From contig NC_134891.1 of NCBI RefSeq assembly GCF_041734735.1, positions 15,530,244 to 15,594,243 of the forward strand: a stretch of DNA of 64,000 nucleotides. Reading direction: 5' to 3'. Origin of the DNA: Babylonia areolata (lineage: Eukaryota > Mollusca > Gastropoda > Neogastropoda > Buccinidae). The position numbers and the translations under genes were made by a program. Shown here one piece after another: positions 25,601-64,000 of this stretch. The notes under the pieces are model-generated. The model was not told where the DNA came from. It saw only the letters and a list, made by a program, of their open reading frames with translations, and made no database searches. Numbering within the stretch: position 1 is the first letter of the stretch; each line of letters opens with the position of its first letter.

Positions 25601-26487
25601 CCACAATCACACATTGTGAGGAAGCATGGGGGCACCCTCCATGTCTTCTCACCAGTGAAAGAAAATGTGGAATGGGAATGACTATGCTTTCTCAAAATCC
25701 CACACATTATCGCAAAGTGCGAGAAAGTGTGGGGCATGCTTTCTGTTTCAATGTGCAAGAAAAGTGTGGGATTTCAAGAAACATGGGACAACACCCACCA
25801 ACCCCAACCCCGACCCACTCCCACCGTTCCCCGTAAGTACTCTCTAATGTTTATGTCTGAAACACCACCATGCTGTGCAAACTGATGTTCCGGCGAGGCT
25901 TCCTGCTCTTGAAGACAGAGTGAGCACATTACAATTTACACTTGTCCAGATGGAACGTCCTTGTTCTCCCACTCTTCCAAACATCAAAGTCAACCTGAAG
26001 AATGTCACCATCCGTGACAGCCAGGACAAGCTTGCAGTTTGGTTAGTGAGGACAGGCACGCAATATCTTATATGGTGATCGATCATCAATCAACAGATGT
26101 TTGAGGAACACAAGGGGGTCCTGTAACTGATCCCTGCGACACCATACGCTCTCCTTCCTATGTGTATTAAACTGTAATCCCCTTACACTCTTTTACAATA
26201 TATCAACACATCTGTTTATTATCACACCATTTAACATATTAGATGAGAACTATATTCTCATCAAGTTATATCAATTAATAGCATTGTCAATGTTGTGACT
26301 GACCACAGCCATTCTGCGATGAGGGACTGGTTTTAGCTGCCGTCGGACTCAACTTGTTATTCGGTGATCGGCGAGGCGACAGAACCTCCTTGCTTGTCTG
26401 CGGAGTTGTTTCTTTCTTTGGTGTCTTGGTAAAGTATGCAAATAGTGTATTGCCTTGCTTAGGCCCTTGTTTCTGAGATTTGGACAT
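6327..26487 (-). CDS. MSH6: MSH6, DNA mismatch repair protein (N-terminal four coding exons; gene runs off the left edge)
   Basis: MSH6 pairs with MSH2 as MutS-alpha, which recognises base mismatches and small loops in the nucleus. Coding exons in transcript order are 26304-26487, 9392-9560, 6777-6988 and 6327-6394. Phases join exactly (1, 2, 1, 0), giving 211 codons. Exon 1 has a PCNA-binding-like motif near residue 13. Exon 2 encodes the PWWP domain, which in vertebrate MSH6 reads H3K36me3. Exons 3-4 match the charged linker that follows PWWP in human MSH6 (KP-G, RGGQFY, then an acidic run). The lever, clamp and ATPase domains are outside the window. Intron 1 is 16.7 kb and full of repeats. 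The start sits 298 bp from the divergent RPN2 start. Assignment rests on the PWWP plus linker order; splice sites are inferred by eye. Confidence 0.92.
6777..6988 (-). CDS. MSH6: MSH6 coding exon 3 (PWWP tail and acidic linker)
   Basis: The acceptor is TTTCCAG|CAATG and the donor is GACC|GTAATT. It encodes [18 protein letters not shown], matching human KPYTGSKSKEAQKGGHFY, then a helix containing EEADKALE and the acidic run [12 protein letters not shown]. Phases are 2 in and 1 out. Confidence 0.9.
7212..7592 (+). mobile_element. tRNA-derived SINE with conserved central domain, nearly full length
   Basis: The pol III A box TGGCAGAATGG is at 7214-7224 and the B box GGTTTGATTCC at 7266-7276. The body contains a degenerate central block (ACTTGGCACACTGAAAAAAACC, GGCAACAAGTGTTGTCATTTGGCAAAATTCT as non-contiguous parts) also present in the SINE at 13752-14070. 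The tail contains AAACTGAAACTGAAAC. It resembles the molluscan SINEs with a deeply conserved central domain (Nin-DC type); the naming is from memory. Confidence 0.82.
7593..9391. other. MSH6 intron 2, no recognised feature
   Basis: Between the SINE and MSH6 exon 2. The longest open stretch (8254-8670, plus) has no recognisable domain and is probably chance. A poly-A run on the plus strand at 9352-9375 directly follows the exon 2 donor. Confidence 0.5.
9392..9560 (-). CDS. MSH6: MSH6 coding exon 2 (PWWP domain)
   Basis: The acceptor is TTGTGCAG|AGG and the donor is CCAG|GTATGG. It encodes [18 protein letters not shown], then [16 protein letters not shown], collinear with human GDLVWAKMEGYPWWPCLV and HVQFFDDSPTRGWV. 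The aromatic-cage WWP signature is intact. Phases are 1 in and 2 out. Confidence 0.95.
9561..11560. other. MSH6 intron 1, distal part, no recognised feature
   Basis: Unique-looking intronic sequence with a short TG/GA run at 11261-11310. No gene or element was recognised. Confidence 0.45.
11561..11950 (-). mobile_element. piggyBac-like element fragment (N-terminal acidic segment)
   Basis: A TTAA at 11557-11560 abuts CTCACTCGGGATGAC. On the minus strand (about 11935-11795) the sequence encodes [20 protein letters not shown] followed by [14 protein letters not shown] and a stop, the acidic N-terminal signature common in piggyBac transposases. No matching right end or catalytic part was found; it is probably a deletion derivative. 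Confidence 0.38.
11951..13751. other. MSH6 intron 1 with short microsatellites
   Basis: Contains TG-rich stretches at 12410-12520 and 12980-13030 and a CT run at about 12698-12716. Open stretches at 13234-13684 on both strands have no recognisable domain. Confidence 0.45.
13752..14070 (-). mobile_element. tRNA-derived SINE, conserved central domain type
   Basis: On the minus strand the A box TGGCTTAAAGG (complement of 14053-14063) and B box GGTTCGAATCA (complement of 14002-14012) are followed by the well-preserved central domain: GCTTGCACTTAGCGCACG, AAAAGAACCCACGGCAAC, AAAAGGGTTGTTCCTGGC and AAATCCACTTCGATAGG. This is the best-preserved SINE core in the window. It matches my recollection of the SINE domain conserved across molluscs and other invertebrates. 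Confidence 0.88.
14071..14856. other. MSH6 intron 1, no recognised feature
   Basis: AT-rich intronic sequence. A motif GCAAGAAAGCATGGGG near 14190 recurs in similar form near 25620-25790; its meaning is unknown. Confidence 0.4.
14857..15153 (+). mobile_element. R1 leader in a short element with inverted ends
   Basis: The core (GTGACCCACCAGTG to CTTCCTCTTTTG) is the R1 leader seen at other loci. This copy is flanked by inverted ends of about 40 bp: TTCCTAAAATTATGTTTAT at the left and its near-complement at 15112-15153, including the TACTTACC/GGTAAGTA block. At 297 bp it looks like a small non-autonomous element. Confidence 0.6.
15154..16622. other. Unclassified moderately GC-rich intronic block
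   Basis: Base composition differs from the surrounding AT-rich intron. Minus-strand open stretches (15226-15438, 15593-15973, 16109-16414) carry no domain I recognise. It starts with another R1-like edge (CTACACATACTTTACCAGTG near 15171) and may be the interior of an old element; no family is assigned. Confidence 0.35.
16623..17469 (+). repeat. Left arm of long inverted repeat
   Basis: Shares landmarks with the right arm: GATTTATTCTATTTT-type end block, GCGTTCAGC near 16866, TTTGGGGTCAAAAGGAAAC near 16978, the palindrome GGTATTATACC near 17108, and CGAACCCTGGCGCAG at 17439-17453. Confidence 0.88.
17470..19645. other. Spacer of the long-TIR element
   Basis: AT-rich. It holds a short internal tandem repeat near 17510-17750 (TAAACTAACT and ATTTTATTAAT occur twice, about 165 bp apart). 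No coding similarity. Confidence 0.5.
19646..20482 (-). repeat. Right arm of long inverted repeat
   Basis: Inverted counterpart of the left arm, holding the complements CTGCGCCAGGGTTCG at 19663-19677, GGTATAATACC near 19997, GTTTCCTTTTGACCCCAAA near 20120, and the terminal CAGACATTTTGACC at 20469-20482. Confidence 0.88.
20618..21284 (-). mobile_element. piggyBac-type deletion derivative with long inverted ends
   Basis: It is bounded by TTAA at 20614-20617 and 21285-21288. The left end CCCTTTGAGCCCTGA is the exact complement of the right end TCAGGGCTCAAAGGG at 21270-21284. A longer inverted pair, about 90 bp (left 20618-20705; right about 21118-21201, containing CACCGGT and GCTAGGCATTATGTC), lies inside. 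On the minus strand 21129-20746 encodes a 127-residue acidic protein ([20 protein letters not shown]), like the N-terminal segment of piggyBac transposases. The catalytic domain is deleted. Confidence 0.72.
21782..22165 (+). repeat. Three tandem copies of a roughly 127 bp unit
   Basis: Units begin at about 21782, 21909 and 22038 with CTTTAGGCCTGATAAAA, and each contains GTGAAGACTGACATCC-like and GGGCCAGCTAGGATGTA motifs. No coding. Confidence 0.85.
22622..22696. repeat. (TA)n microsatellite
   Basis: About 35 nearly perfect TA dinucleotides with two interruptions near the right end. Confidence 0.97.
23281..25358 (-). mobile_element. R1 repeat, divergent long copy with a nested insertion
   Basis: On the minus strand it starts at 25358 with the R1 leader (ACACATACTTTACTGTGACC, AGGGGTCTG, GGAGAAAAC) and runs through the same low-complexity coding-like region as 3354-5646, but more diverged. 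The stretch 23949-24447 is a separate LINE 3' end inserted into it. A broken fossil. Confidence 0.55.
23949..24447 (-). mobile_element. LINE 3' end inserted in R1
   Basis: Begins on the plus strand with AATAATAAAAATAAT and TATATAGCGCTATAATAC, the complement of the AGCGC..(ATT)n tail typical of CR1/L2-like LINEs. R1 sequence resumes at about 24448. Only non-coding 3' sequence is present. Confidence 0.5.
25359..26303. other. MSH6 intron 1, promoter-proximal part
   Basis: No element was recognised. A plus-strand open stretch at 25875-26078 and its minus shadow have no identifiable domain. Confidence 0.4.
26304..26487 (-). CDS. MSH6: MSH6 coding exon 1 (PIP-box-like N terminus)
   Basis: ATG is the complement of 26485-26487 and opens [19 protein letters not shown] follows and matches the human QSTLYSFF PCNA-binding box except at its first position, where the glutamine lies one residue earlier. 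The rest is a basic Ser/Pro/Lys-rich disordered region. The exon ends at a GTG|GTCAGT donor, phase 1. An in-frame upstream ATG exists at 26577 but lacks family similarity, so the internal start was chosen. Confidence 0.85.
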
Positions 26488-26785
26488 CCTGACACAGACC
26501 TGCGGCGTGCAGCAGTTATGTGGGACTTTTCCCGCGGTATCGTGCGGACGTGTGTTGTATTTCCGGTTACGAAGCAACCCATTCTGAAGATAAAAAAAGC
26601 AAAATTTTTAGACAGTCCGAAATCTACAAAAAATATTATTTCAAAACGAAATCAGTTGTTCACGATCTACTATGTGTTGTCGATACATTGTCTCATGAGC
26701 AGTCTGTTTCTTTTCAGACCCATTCCATCGTCTTATAATCGTGGAAATGCCCGGATGAAGCTGAGATTTGGACGCGTCAAGCAAC
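26488..26785. promoter_or_regulatory. Bidirectional promoter between MSH6 and RPN2
   Basis: Only 298 bp separate the two divergent start codons, so promoter elements and both 5' UTRs must lie here. An ETS-type core TTTCCGG is at about 26560-26566, and a YY1-like AACATGGCG spans the RPN2 start (26783-26791). No TATA box was evident. ETS and YY1 motifs are typical of housekeeping bidirectional promoters; their use here is inference. Confidence 0.65.
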
Positions 26786-63636
<36,851 letters not shown>

Positions 63637-64000
63637 GCATGAGATTTTTCCGACTGTAGTCGGATTTCCGACCGAAAATTGGCTCCAGAGGCCATTTTTG
63701 AGATTTGTGTAAATCCGTTGAGAAAATCGGGGGGGGGGGGGGGGGGGTTCCGACCCATGAAGGTTCTGGTTGCACGAACGTTGTCCAACCAATCGACAAG
63801 ACAGACCCACAGCGTTTGCTAAAGTACCCCATGTTTGGATAAGCGAACCAATTGAGAATAAGTGTTCCGTTGCTCCTCTGTTATCATTCAGCTTATCCGT
63901 ATTCGGTCGGAATTACAAAACTCGCTCGCGAGCTTCACGACCTGCAAAGATGCTTGATTTCATCGATCGTCTTCAGTCATTGACAAAATGAGAAAACTCA
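63637..64000 (+). mobile_element. R2 repeat, copy D, cut by the right edge
   Basis: It opens GCATGAGATTTTTCCGACTG as copy C does and keeps the G run (63730-63748), CAGACCCACAGCGTTTGC and GATCGTCTTCAGTCATTGAC, ending at the ATG of the short ORF at the window edge. A 73-residue open frame at 63770-63991 lies upstream of and overlaps that ATG. Confidence 0.8.

Noticed and set aside
25844-26089. Small protein gene upstream of MSH6
   Set aside because: Both strands are open over the same stretch and neither has a recognisable domain.

Overview
The window is animal nuclear DNA. Two conserved housekeeping genes diverge from one short shared promoter and are split into many small exons. Long introns make up almost everything else and are packed with microsatellites and mobile-element fossils. 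The SINE type (a tRNA head joined to a conserved central domain also known from molluscs), the CR1/L2-like, jockey/I-like, piggyBac-like and pogo-like elements and the microsatellite load fit a lophotrochozoan, most likely a gastropod mollusc. That placement is inference.

Layout. MSH6 (mismatch repair) lies on the minus strand. Its first four coding exons are at 26304-26487, 9392-9560, 6777-6988 and 6327-6394, with a 16.7 kb first intron, and the MutS domains lie beyond the left edge. RPN2 (ribophorin II of the oligosaccharyltransferase) lies on the plus strand. Seventeen coding exons from 26786 to 62911 give 561 codons, and only the last roughly 70 residues are beyond the right edge. The two start codons are 298 bp apart.

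Intron content, left to right: an RT-bearing LINE (1-1450, minus), a CR1/L2-like LINE (1620-3352), copies of an unclassified long repeat here called R1 (3354-5646, 14857-15153, 23281-25358, 32433-32858, 41136-43030, 51758-52933, 59795-59880), tRNA-derived SINEs, a 3.86 kb element with 840 bp inverted terminal repeats (16623-20482), piggyBac derivatives, a pogo-like deletion derivative (37579-38390), copies of a second repeat, R2, which carries a short BED-like finger ORF and long CA/CT arrays (43346, 48130, 52934, 63637), a LINE RNase H fragment (54900-55875), and a nearly whole intron-bearing piggyBac transposon with TTAA target sites (56591-59532).

The most interesting signal is a family of five box C/D snoRNA-like sequences in two RPN2 introns (33327-33406, 35601-35688, 38653-38740, 39180-39267, 39720-39807). 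They share a C box, a constant putative guide ending at a D' box, a D box, and terminal and internal helices whose bases change in a compensating way between copies. The last three sit in a tandem array of about 530 bp units. MSH6 and RPN2 have no known functional link beyond the shared promoter; the snoRNAs would be processed from the RPN2 pre-mRNA.
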